NCBI RefSeq assembly: GCF_007655135.1
Contig: NC_045131.1
Location: 22,800,001 to 22,864,000 of the forward strand
Origin: Punica granatum
Taxonomy: Eukaryota; Streptophyta; Magnoliopsida; Myrtales; Lythraceae
Reading direction: 5' to 3'
DNA: 64,000 nucleotides
Part shown: positions 1-11,005 of the stretch, piece by piece
Numbering within the stretch: the stretch's first letter is position 1
How the letters are laid out: the number at the start of each line of letters is the position of its first letter
Program-made: the position numbers and the translations under genes
Notes under the pieces: model-generated
What the model was told of the DNA's origin: nothing
The model's database searches: none
The model's input: the letters and a program-made list of their open reading frames with translations, nothing else

Positions 1-224
1 AAATTACAAATAAGAACGTACCATCCCTATCCGAAAGAGGACATAAGTTTTCACAGAGGGGTCCAGTAGTCAAACCCAACCAAAAAATATGCGAGTCCCC
101 TCAACATCTATTAATCCGATGGGATTCGATACTTATTTGACTTAAAAGATTTTTGATGAGTTTTATAAATGGAGAAAAATATATACTCATGGGAGTTTTG
201 CCCTTTAATATGCTAACCCTATTC

Positions 225-2060
225 GAATTAAATTAGTTGAATTTCATTAACCTTCCAGATATTATGATGCATAGGAGAGAAAAAAAAAGTGAGTCTTTTC
301 TTGTTCTCCCTCTTAATATTATTATTGAAAGAATCTGACAAGTTTTGTGGATGGCAAAGATTTTATACTTGGAAGAGTTTTTACTCATTAGCAGATCGAT
401 TCGACTGGAATTAAACTAGGAAAAAATAACTTCATATAGCACCGTTTTAGCTGTATTTTCACATCCTAACACGTTTTTAAAAGTTATCACGTTCTAATAC
501 GAACTGTCATTTTGGTCTCAAATTTAGTACATCGTTAATTTTCATAAAAAAAAAAATTAACGTTGACTTCCACATAGGATAATCCCAACACATGTGGAAG
601 GTGGGTACTCTCTCCTCTTCCTCCTTATGCTCTTCTTCTTCATGCCCATATCTGCCTTCTTTTCCTTCTTCAAGCCTTTGTCACTCTCTCCTCCTCCGAG
701 TTATACAACCAAGCTGGAGACGTATGCCTATGTGGGCCAAGTTGATGCCAACTTAGTATATAACACCACATGCAGGCTACACTTAATCTGCCATGGGAAG
801 GCCTCTGTGTTCTTAAACAATCCAAAAGCCCAAGTAAACGAATATAAATGCTCATGTTTTTAATGATACCTCACTTTGTCCAATGTTACATGTAATGGAG
901 CTACTACAAGCCAAAGACTACCAAGGTCTATTCGTGCTCCATTCTCTACTTTCTTTACTTCATTTGTAAGGTTCAAAAAGATGCAAGGGGTAACAGTTTC
1001 CGTTGTAGAAAACAAGACATTGAAAGAGAAGATGTACATTTTTGTGCTAAAAAATCGACGGACTGACTGCCCTTTTTGTTTTTGATCGCATTACTATTCA
1101 TTTCTGGTTTTGTTAGCAAAGGTTGGATATAACTAAGAGGAAGTCAGCCTCTGCTTCCTGCTCAGGAGAAGATCAAGGAAGGTGAGGAGGACGCCAAGTC
1201 AAACATGGCCTTTTTTTTCCTACTGATTCGTTCTTCGTGTTTTCATTGTTCCGTAATGTGATATTCGATTCCCTTAACTTGCATGGTTAAAGCGGAGCTA
1301 ATGCTTTTCGGGCTGCTATTTTGGCTTATGGGTCATGGGATCGAATTCATAGTGATCAGAACCTGCTACCTATCCCCATATCAAAGAACTTTTCAAGGAT
1401 TTTTCCCTAAGTCGAGGAACTTTCAAGCAGCAATTCTTCACCTAGTTGTTTCTATCAGTAAAAATCAGAAAGGAGAGAAATAGGCGAAGTGAAGGAGAAT
1501 GAGGGGGAGGGAGGGACAGAGGCATGAAGAAGATGGAGAGAAAGAGACGGACAAGGGCGTGAAGAAGGAGGAGGGAGTGACATAGGCGTGATGGAGAGAA
1601 ATGAGACCGGACAGAGGCATGAAGAAGAAGAAGAAGAGGAGGAAGAGAGGGGGACCCATTTTTAGTCCACATGTGCTAGGGTTATTCTACATGGAAGTCA
1701 ACGTTAATTTTTCTAGTGAAGTTTAACGGTGTGCTAGATCTTAGACTGAAATAGCAATTCATGCTAGGTCGTGACAGTTTTTAAAAACGTGCTAGGAAGT
1801 GAAAATACGACCAAAATTATGTTATATGAGGCTATTTTCCCTTATATTAGTTAAATCCTATTGGCCTTTTAGATATTAGGGTACCTAATGAAAACAAAAT
1901 TGAGTCTTTTCTTGTTCTCTCTGTTTAGTATTATTAATGAAAGAATTTGACAATTTTTGTGAATGGAGAAGATTTTATACTTGGAAGAGTTTTATCCATT
2001 AGCAGATCGATCCAACTCGAACTGAACTAGTTGAATTCTATTAGGCTTCCACATATAACT
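225..2060. repeat. Direct repeat (~190 bp) split by a long-TIR element
   Basis: The stretch at about 225-418 recurs in the same orientation at about 1850-2035. Shared landmarks include the run around 296-312, the 'cttggaagagttt' segment (about 369 and 1980), and 'agcagatcgat' just before the 419-1841 element and near 2000. A third, partial start follows at about 2025. This looks like a degenerate tandem repeat into which the 419-1841 element inserted. No coding capacity is seen, and bases 1-224 show nothing recognisable. Confidence 0.55.
419..1841. mobile_element. Long-TIR DNA transposon, non-autonomous, ~1.42 kb
   Basis: The outer ~150 bp on each side are inverted copies of each other: 419-570 against 1690-1841, with shared blocks such as 'cacgtttttaaaa' and its complement. 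The inversion continues inward with a CT-rich arm at about 600-700 and its GA-rich complement at about 1500-1670. The unique core (about 700-1490) has no recognisable protein. The terminal sequence matches two ~277 bp MITEs at 22199-22475 and 23716-23992, so all three belong to one TIR family. A clean target-site duplication is not obvious here. Short open frames inside it carry no domain I recognise. Confidence 0.7.
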
Positions 2061-2309
2061 AAAGGATTCAAGCCTTTTCTACTCCTTTTTTTTATAACTA
2101 TTGAAAAAATAAAGTAATGTAATTATTGAGATGGAGGGATTTCAATGCAAAAACACATAATCTAAATTTGATTCTCATCGATTTGACTTTAGTCGCAACT
2201 CTTTTATACTTTAATTTATATGTGGGACGCCATTCATTAACGGATAACGATATAGTATATGGAATGATGAACAAGTTATTGCCCTTAACTTTTTTCTTTT
2301 TTTCTATAG

Positions 2310-2392
2310 TGATGGACTCCAAACCCAGCGACTCGAGTCCAGGCTCATCGTGCAAGTCTACTATACTGGCCCGTCAAGCTAAGAATTGTTAG
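2310..2392 (+). repeat. Short direct repeat, partner at 8600-8680
   Basis: This ~80 bp segment starts with 'tgatggact', contains 'tgcaagtctactat', and is repeated in the same orientation at 8600-8680. The pair brackets the minisatellite and the 3.76 kb element, so it may mark the ends or LTR starts of an older, outer retroelement. That reading is an inference. Sequence between 2400 and 3000 is GC-richer and has no recognised gene. Confidence 0.45.
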
Positions 2393-3009
2393 TAACTTGC
2401 CATGACTTACTAATGATGCCAGGATTATAGGTACCAAACCACAAGAACTATGGTGGACTCTGATTTCCGATCCCATGGGGTACATAGGCGCTCATCCCTA
2501 GAGCTCGAGTCCCTCATCACAAGACGTCAGCCTTCAATGAGCCATATCTGCCTCAGTGGCGAGGCCGGCTTCCTGCAGACCGCACTATCGCCCCAGCGGC
2601 GAGGCTGGCTTCCCAGCAAGTCACACGACCACTTCAACAGAGACGCCGGCTCCCGATAGACCAACACCTTCAGAATAGCGTCCGCCTTGCCCACTCAGAG
2701 CGCACGGCCGCCCACACGAATAACAGTGAGTCATGCCTACCTTTGCGGGTGAACCACCCGTGGTTCTCACTCTCTCCTGCAACGAGACGAGTCGTAGTCC
2801 CCGAGAGCCTGTCTAACCAGTAACACTACCGCCTACGGCCACATTCAGAAGCAATCGGGGCTTCCCCGAAGAACATTCAAGGTTGATCGGGGCATCCCCG
2901 TTAAGTCGAGGACCGGCCTTAGCAGAACAAGCAACAGCCTGACATCACCCTTTCGAAGGAATCCAATGCTAAGCGAGCCACAATTATTTCTCTTCCGCGT
3001 TTAGCACAA

Positions 3010-4560
3010 ATCCTTAGTATTTCTATCGGGCCAAATCCCACTATACATTCTTATTGGGCCAAGTCCCACCTTTAAATTCCTGCGGAGTTGGGTCTTGCCT
3101 TTACTTTCTTGTTAGGTTGAGTCCTACTTTACTTCCCTATCCGGCCGAGTCCCACTTTAAATCCCTGTCAGGTCGAGTTTCACCTTTAAATTCTTGTCAT
3201 ATCAACCTCGGCTTTCCTTACTGTCGGATCCACCCCGACTTTGTTTTTTTCTCAAATACACTTCGACTTTCCTTTCCGTCGGATAAACTCGACTTTACTT
3301 TGCTTTTCCGTCGAATTGACCCCGACTTTCCTTTCCGTCGGATTGACCCCAACTTTACTTTACTTTTCTATCGGATCCATCCCGACTTTGCCTTTTTGTC
3401 GGATCCACCTCGACTTTCCTTTCTGTCAGATTTACCTGGACTTTGCTTTTCTCATGGATCCACCCCGACTTTCCTCTCCGTTGGATCGACCCCGACTTTA
3501 TTTTACTTTTCCGTCGGGTCCACCCAGACTTTCTTTTCCATCAGATCGACCTTGACTTCTTTTCTTTTTTTTTTTTTCTGTCGGATCCACCCTGACTTTA
3601 CTTTACTTTTCCGTCGAATCCATCTCGACTTTCCTTTCTGTCAAATTGACCCCGACTTGATTTTACTTTTATGTCGAATCCACCCCGACTTTACTTTTCT
3701 ATCTGATCAACCCCGACTATACTTTCTAGTAGGGTCCATCCCGACATTTACTTTCCTGTTCTGGTTTTGTCCCGATGATCACTTCCCTATTTTGGGTCCA
3801 TCCCGATGACTTCTTTCCTATTCAGGGTCTGTCTCGTTGATCACTTTCCAATTCCAGGTCTGTCCTGATGACTTCTTTCCAAGTTTGTCCCGATGATCAC
3901 TTCCCTATTTTGAGTCAGTCCTGATTACTTATTCCCTATTCCGGGTTGGTCCCGATGACTTCTTTCCAATTTCAGGGTTGTCCTGATGATTACTTTCCTA
4001 TTCCGGGGTTTTTCCCGATGATCGCTTTCTTATTCAGAGTCTATCCCAATGACTTCTTTCCTATTTCGGGTATGTCCTGAGGATATCTTTCCTATTTCGG
4101 GTCTATCCCGATGACTTCTTTCCTATTCCAGGCCTGTCTCGATGATCACTTTTCTATTCTGGGTCTATCCCAATGACTTATTTCCTATTCCAGGTCTATC
4201 CTGATGATCGCTTTCCTATTCTGGGTCTGTCCTGATGACTTATTTCCTATTATGAGTCTGTCCGGTTGACTTCTTTCTTATTCGGGGTCTGTTCCGGTGA
4301 CTTCTTTCGTATTCCGAGTCTATTCTATTCCGAATCAGTCTTGATGACTTCTCTCCTATTCCGGGTCTGTCCCGATGAATTCTTTCCTATTTGGAGTCTA
4401 TCCCGATTATCACTTTCATGTTCTAGGTCCGTCCCAATGCTTAATTTCCCGATCCGAGTTTTTCCCCGTGCTTAATTTCCTCTCCCGGGTCCGTCCTGTC
4501 TCTAAATTTTACTCCAGGTCCGCTCCGATCTTTATTTTCTCACCACATACGGTTTTTCGT
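3010..4560. repeat. Degenerate ~31-bp minisatellite, ~1.5 kb
   Basis: About fifty imperfect units of roughly 30-32 bp run in tandem. The first half is built on a core like 'ccgtcggatccaccccgact', the second half on 'gggtctgtcccgatgact' followed by 'tctttcctattcc'. The two subfamilies intergrade, which suggests successive amplification of diverged units. An open frame of 251 codons (3054-3809) merely reads through the repeat with a ~10-residue period, and I do not consider it a gene. Confidence 0.75.
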
Positions 4561-4831
4561 TTTCCCTACACATACCTCGCACTACCATTTTCCACTCTTT
4601 CCCACTTGGCGTTGGGTAACACTCCCCCAGCCCGTAGCAAATAAACGTCGTGTTCCCGTACAGTCTTCCCCGACATAATCCAAAGACCCTACAATCCAAA
4701 GACCTCACAATCCAAAGGCAAGGAGAAATAGGAGCAGGAAAGACTGGCACAACGACCGCCGGGACTAAAACGAGGTTCTCAAAATCTTTAGCTGCATCCT
4801 CTATCCAAGAATCTAGCCAAAGGAGGTAAGC

Positions 4832-7800
4832 TGTCAGCACCCCGTTTTGGTCAACTGGTGCTTGGGAATGGTCAAGGAAGACCTGACCATATTCCTAATT
4901 TATTGAGGAAGTCATGTCTGACTATTGCTCAATACACTCAACTTTTGAAACCGAACATTTTCTTAATTTAACTTAATTTGCATTTAAATAAAAAAAACTC
5001 CATGTGCCGTTTTTGGGTTTTACATGCGTTAAGTTTGATTTTCAAAATCTGGAACAAAACTCGAGGTTGAAAAACAACTTTTTGCATAAATTTGATTCTC
5101 GAATTTTTCTAAATGCAATGGTGATCCCGGATATTTTTTGGATATCCGATTGAAAAGATTGAATTTCACAGAGTCGATTATTATTCTAATTTTTGGATTT
5201 CGAAGTATTCATTCTATAAATATCGACGAATCTGAGACATCGATTTTCACTCGAAAGATGCCCATATGAATAAAAAAAATGGCAGAGGGGTTGGCCCAAA
5301 TGGCCATCTTGGCCGACCCCCATGCCATATTCGTTGACCAGTTCTCATTCCTTTTCTTTTCTTCTTTTACTTCTTTTGCTCTGTAGTTTTGTGCAGCTAA
5401 CGCCCATTCCCTATTGCTTCCTCTGCCAAGCCTGCAATGGATAGCAAGCCCATCCCCTGCTCTTCTTCCCTCCTTGCTCTGCAGCCTTGTAATCCTCACT
5501 TGCAGCTACTGATCATCGGTCATCACCATCATCTTCAGCTCATCTCACATCACCACCTTATCCTTCTTCTTCTATTCTCGGCACCAAGCCATTGAATCCA
5601 TGCCCTACTTCTTCTCTCCCCCACCCCCGTTGTATGTAGTAGTAAAGAACAACATTTCCCTCTTTCCTTCTGATCACAAAACACATCCCTTCTCTCTATC
5701 ACCATCTTCACACTACTTCTGACAGCCTCTAGCTGCTCCTGGCCATCATCACCATAACCATCAGTTCCTTTTCTCCATTCCCTTTTCTTTTATCCTTCTT
5801 GTTTTCTGCAACCTAAAAAAGCTGGGTAATGCCATCTCTTGAAGCTCAATCCACAGCTCTCTCTCTCTCGGCCAGCTCTCTTATTCCTCGAGTTTCTGAT
5901 CTCTCTCCCTCTCTTAACAGAGACACAGGAACACACACATCAGATCAGACCTATCTTCTTCCATTTCTCTCTGTCATCTTGAACCTTTTCTTTCTTTTTT
6001 TCTTCCTGTCTGGACAACTCACCATCACCCCAGTTCTCTCTCGGCCAGTTCTTTTCTTCCTCGATCCTCTGATTTCACTACCTCCCTGGACAAATAGAAT
6101 CACATCTACACAGCAACATCTCTTTCTTCCTTACCTCCCTCTCCGTTCATTCCTGACTGCCAACTTCCACACCACCACCCTCTCCATTTGCCACTGCTAT
6201 TTGCTACTGTCTACAGCTCCTTGGGCTGCTTGATGCTGCTTATTGAGTCCTTGAGTTGTCTCGCTGTGAACATGGCTGCCACTTTTCCTCGCTGAGCTAT
6301 CAAGCTATGGCTGTTGCTTCTTGTAGCCTCACTTCAAGCTTTGCTAGCTCAGTCACTGCTACCATCCTTTTCCCTAAGTTGTTGTTGTCTAAGTTCACGT
6401 CCCTCCTCTGCTCCTCGCTTCTACTGCACCGCTGACCAGGCTTCCCCGAGGCCCACCTTTTGTTGCTCATTCTTCCCCGAGCAAAACTTAGTGCCTCCCT
6501 TCCTATGTCTTTTATTGATCTCTCTATATATTTATCGATCTTTTATTGCTATTTGCTACTGTCTACAGCTCCTTGGGCTGCTTGATGCTGCTTCTTGAGT
6601 CCTTGAGTTGTCTCGTGGTGAACATGGCTGCCACTTTTCCTCGCTGAGCTATCAAGCTGTGGCTGTTGCTTCTTGTAGCCTTACTTCAAGCTTTGCTAGC
6701 TCAGCCACTACTACCATCCTTTTCCCTGAGATGTTGTTGTCCAAGTTCACGTCCCTCCTCTGCTCCTCGCTTCTACTACGCCGCTGACCAGGCTTCCCCA
6801 AGGCCCACCTTTCGCTGCTCATTCTTCCCCGAGCAAAACTCAGTGCCTCTCTTCCTATGTCTTTTATTGATCTCTCTATATATTTATCGATCTTGCCCTT
6901 AAGTTGCGTTTCTTTTCTGCCCTCTCCTTTTCTCTTCCTTGTGGCTCAGCTCAAGTTCGTTGAAGCCACTCCCCAAAGTTGTTGTTTGTTGTGTTGATTT
7001 GCTACCTTTCCTTTGCTGCTTTAGAGAGCTCGGATATCTTGGCCCAGCCTTGATTCATGGGCCACTTCAAGGCTTGCATGACTCCTCCCGACTCTAGCTT
7101 GGGAAAGGTATGAAATCCCAACTTAGTGACATGTTTAGGGCTCTTTATCAGTCGATTTGATGATCTTGTCAATTATGTGTTGAAATATTGTTTCGGTTGA
7201 CAATAACACGAACCGATATAATGATTAAACTTGACTCTTTGAAATCTGGGTGTGCAATGAAGGACCGACCCAAACATGAACTTGAAATTTTAAAGAGTCA
7301 GATTTAAAATTGGTTGTTTAAAGTGAGAATGAACTTGCATGAATTAATCTCATGCTCACTCGGTTTTAAGGAATAAAATCGACTAATTAAACACACCAGA
7401 ACCGGCTTAATTGATCACTTGAATTTAAAACCGGCAAATTAAGTTTTGATGTGCTTGTACATGCCTATATCGTGTGTTGGAACGTTTGAATGCATTTTTT
7501 TATCAAAACCCCACACGAACCCGATTAATCATGTAAATTCGGTTTAAAATCGGATTTAATTTCAGGATGGTCGGAAATTAGAGCTCTTATTGAATGGTCC
7601 ATCGATGGCCAGCTCGACGACTTGAAACTCGCAAACAAAAGTATTCGGTAAATCCCTTAATTAATCCATCTCACACACATAGTAATTTGGATGATCCACT
7701 TGACAAATTAATTCACTCTGCATTTGAATAAATTGCACAAACCGGTTAATAACCTGTAATCGAGTTGATAAATCGTGAACTAATAGCAGTGCCCTTTTCA

Positions 7801-8590
7801 AACCAATAATCTTTACAAATACCGAGATGCGTGGTCTATGTAGCATGGATATCTAGGAATGACTCTCCTGTCTTGACTCGAGTCCGAGCCCGATTTGAGG
7901 CGACTTAAGTCGGAATATAAGAGTTCTTCTTAGATCGGTTCCGAGCAGATCGACCGATCTTCTGGCTTTCTCAGCATTTACACATGACCTTGGTGGGTCT
8001 AGGGGATCGGTTGACACCGGCGACCGGCCGAGGTGGCCCGCATCACTTAGGGGATGACGCCAACCAAAGCCGCGTCAATGAGATCCTGCGAGCGAGGGAA
8101 TAAGAAGCTCCCGAAGATCAACAATAGAAAGGTGTGGCATAAATCAATCCGGAGAAAATCCCCTTGGACCCTTTGCGCATGTGATTCGATAAAACGGAAG
8201 AGTTTCGCTATTGCTATCTCCGTGCCATTGGAGTATGCGTTTCGGCGCGAAGGTGGGATGTCTGGATCTCGAGTAGACGTAAGATAAAGGTAGGTCGAGT
8301 GGTGTAGAAGTTGGGTTCCACGATGTTGCGGGTGACTGCGGCCTGACCAATGAGGGTCTGATATTCCTTGATAATCGATGTGAGCTCGGTGTCTTGGATG
8401 TCGAAGACGGTATGGTTTGGGTTCCGGAATGCGGTGACAACTGGATCCTGTCACTCAGCCAGGGGCCCTCTTGATGATCTTCGAGAATGTGGTGGCGACT
8501 AAATCATGTTGCTTAAAGTTCTGGAGGGTCCTAGCCGAGAGTCCTTTTGATGATCTTCGAGTGTCAGTAGGTCAAAACGGGGTGCTGACA
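4832..8590. mobile_element. 3.76 kb element with perfect 18-bp inverted ends, probably a very long solo LTR
   Basis: It begins TGTCAGCACCCCGTTTTG (4832-4849) and ends with the exact reverse complement (8573-8590). The TG...CA ends fit an LTR, but 18 perfect bases are long for LTR ends. The interior holds a CT-rich part (5300-7050) and an AT-richer part (7100-7900). No reverse transcriptase, integrase or gag is readable. A diverged second copy lies at about 20230-24515. No convincing 5-bp target duplication was found (taagc against aaggg). It could be a solo LTR of a long-LTR Ty3 lineage or a non-coding LARD-type element. Confidence 0.6.
6195..6898. repeat. Tandem duplication, unit 352 bp
   Basis: Positions 6195-6546 are repeated head-to-tail at 6547-6898 with only scattered substitutions. 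The block 'ctgctatttgctactgtc' near 6195 recurs 352 bp later, as does 'ggctgttgcttcttgtag' (6309 and about 6661). The copy lies within the CT-rich part of the 4832-8590 element, so it arose there after or during its amplification. It creates two similar short open frames that are not genes. Confidence 0.85.
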
Positions 8591-8599
8591 AAGGGAAAA

Positions 8600-8990
8600 T
8601 GATGGACTTCGGGCCTAACGACCAGTGTTCAGGCCCATCATGCAAGTCTACTATGCTAGCCCGCCAGGCCAAGAGTAAGCGACGAGGCCCAACAGGCCCA
8701 AGCCCGCAACTAGGCTGGGCCTAGTTGAATATTTACAGGACAATTAGCATGATCTTTCATGTTTCCTCAATCAAAATAGTTCGTATCATCAAATATTCAC
8801 TCAATATATTTCTACCCGAGTATCTCGGAAATATCCCGATATATCCTCTCTCTCCTATATAAGCATGTCTGGTACGTTAATTATGGTTTAATGCAATACT
8901 GAAATAAACCTTGAGATTGATTTAAGCATTTGAGGGAGAAATCAAGGAACACCCTCGACGTCCTTCTGTGCAGGTTAGCTCGGATCCTAA
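8600..8990. repeat. Retroelement-like segment with TATA motif
   Basis: The segment starts with the same 'tgatggact' repeat as 2310, carries a TATA-like 'cctatataagc' near 8854, and runs to about 8980. This resembles the promoter half of an LTR. No coding sequence is present. The assignment rests on layout only. Confidence 0.3.
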
Positions 8991-10700
8991 TTCCATCACC
9001 TAGTGTAGGAAAGATGTTTTCTTGGCTTGTCTACAAGATTACATTCATGCATGCCGTGCAAGTTTAGACGTGCTATACATGTATTTAGACCGTGTTGCAA
9101 TTATGAAAATCATTAGAATCACCAAGAGTGTTCAAAATCAGAAAGTATATGATCTGCATTCTATTAAAATTGAGGAATGAGGTTTGATATAGTGACATAC
9201 GTCACTGACTAGAAACCACGAGTTCCCATATTCGATTCTCATCAATGGAACTTTACTTTCACCTTTTTTTTATTTAGTTTTCGCTATGTTTGTACTATAA
9301 TATAGGCCATCCTTATTAAAAAAAATATGAAAATCTAATAAAGCTTTATGCTTTTTAGCCAAAAAAAAAACTATCAAATTGCAAATTATGAGCCTTCGAA
9401 ACTTTTTTTCTATAAACTATATTTTTGGACAAATTTACCATTTCAATTATTATCGAAGGAAAATATGCCCAAACTTTATATTTTCCACCAAAGTGAACAG
9501 CAATTGCGCAACTGTCACCGAACAAAGCGACATATCAGTAAAATAACAGAAATTATATTAAGAAAATAACTAAAAATTGAAAAAAAAGGGCAAGGAAGGG
9601 TTTGCAGCTGTCCGACCACCGCACTTAACCCATGCAGATTGTCAATATCATGGCTGCCGTGATATCGCCAAGAGCCTCCGGAGGCCACTGGCGACCTCAA
9701 CCCATTGGCCATCAGCTGTGATTGGCATTATCCATAGCTAATTAAGGAAGCAAAATGATAATAATACTAATAATAATGAAAAAAGAAAATCAAAGAGAGG
9801 CGGGGTAAAGAGAGAGAGGATTGTGGTGGTTGTCATTGGGCCACCATTGCCAAAATAAAGTCCCGCCACTGCTCAAATTTCTCTCTACCTCTCTTTGATT
9901 TCTTTCACCCCTTCCAGTGGCTACTGCGGGTGCCAGCACTGGAAGGGATGAGGTCTCTGATGGCCTCGAAGGACCCGATGACTTAGCATTTATTGTGTGG
10001 GTGTGGACGAGGGGCCTTGCCGATCAACTCCAATTCAATCCTATTCCCCTTCCAAACATTTTCATTTTCTTTCTAATTTTCTCCATATATTTTAATTTTT
10101 TTTTCTGATAATATTTTATATTTCTCACGTGATACACAATGGGTTACACGTGTGCAAGTGTTGTTAATATGGAGACAAATACTGGAGAAGTAAATTTTTG
10201 CTTAGAATCCACCGGAAGAAAAAAAAAATTCTTACCGAAAAAAAAGATCCCCTTAGAAGGGTGAAAATGCCAAAAAAGAAAAGAGTTTAGGTGGCAGAAG
10301 CTCACGTTATTATTCATAGAATTATGCTCACAATAAGAATGCTAACTATAAATCTTTATGAAATAACTACCCTTATTCTCACAAGGAAGGCATAAACAAA
10401 TAGTAGTAAGTCCCTCCCCCAAAAGAAGAAATAGTAATTTTCCTCAAAAGTCCGCGAGTGGCTTATACGACATCAAATTCAGCTTCGAGATAGTCAAAAT
10501 GCCGCTATCTTATATTAGTTAGACCCGAGTGTGGAACTTGTGATCAGTTTGTGTGTTTGCAAAAAAAGAAAAAAAAAGGAAAGAATCGATTCATAATTAT
10601 ACATGCCTCGTGATTTTAGAGATATAATAATTTCTCTTTTGGGTAGACTTAAACGAATTTTTGGGTAGCCTGTAAAGCGTGGCAAAATTAATTTTTCCAT
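8991..10700. other. Gene-free stretch with a SINE-like piece and GC-richer patch
   Basis: No gene is recognised. Around 9180-9260 there is a tRNA-like head followed by an AT-rich tail, possibly an old SINE. Between 9590 and 10050 lies a GC-richer patch with 'ggcgacct'-type words like those in the 42362-43526 element, probably transposon debris. Two CACGTG-type or ACGTG words occur at about 10126 and 10146, but there is no gene directly after them. Confidence 0.35.
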
Positions 10701-10735
10701 CAAAGAGGAAAGGGCCCATCCTTCCTTCCTTCCTG

Positions 10736-10793
10736 CTCATTCATTCCCGCCGTCCATATTCTCTCTCATTCATTCCCGCCGTCCATATTTCTG
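10736..10793 (+). promoter_or_regulatory. Perfect 25-bp direct repeat upstream of the lipase
   Basis: A 25-bp string beginning 'ctcattcattcccgccgt' occurs at 10736 and again at 10765 (29-bp spacing). It ends about 110-140 bp upstream of the TATA box of the lipase gene, so it sits in the proximal promoter. A regulatory role is inferred from position only. Confidence 0.45.
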
Positions 10794-10900
10794 CGGCCAT
10801 TTCAATCTTTTTTTTTTGTTTTGGCCTTTTTCTAATACAGCCATTTCTACTTTTAAAACTTACTCGGTGTTGGCTCTGACCCAACTCCTTTCCCCCCTCC

Positions 10901-10909
10901 TATAAAAAT
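10901..10909 (+). promoter_or_regulatory. TATA box of the lipase gene
   Basis: 'tataaaaat' follows a C-rich run and lies 105 bp before the ATG at 11006. A start site about 30 bp downstream would give a 5' leader of roughly 70-75 nt. Confidence 0.6.
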
Positions 10910-10928
10910 CCCCACTTCTCTAGACTAG

Positions 10929-10982
10929 ATGAGGAAGAACATCATCCATATATACTCTATATATATATATATCCATCCATAA
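10929..10982 (+). other. Possible upstream ORF, 17 codons
   Basis: An ATG at 10929 opens 17 codons ending at TAA 10980-10982, 23 nt before the lipase ATG. Whether it is transcribed depends on the exact start site, which should fall very near 10930. It is therefore only a candidate translational control element. Confidence 0.25.
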
Positions 10983-11005
10983 GGGCATCTTTAATCTCCT
11001 CGAAC

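Noticed and set aside
3054..3809. 251-codon open frame
   Set aside because: It reads through the 30-32 bp minisatellite with a ~10-residue repeat. No domain, start context or conservation argument supports a gene.
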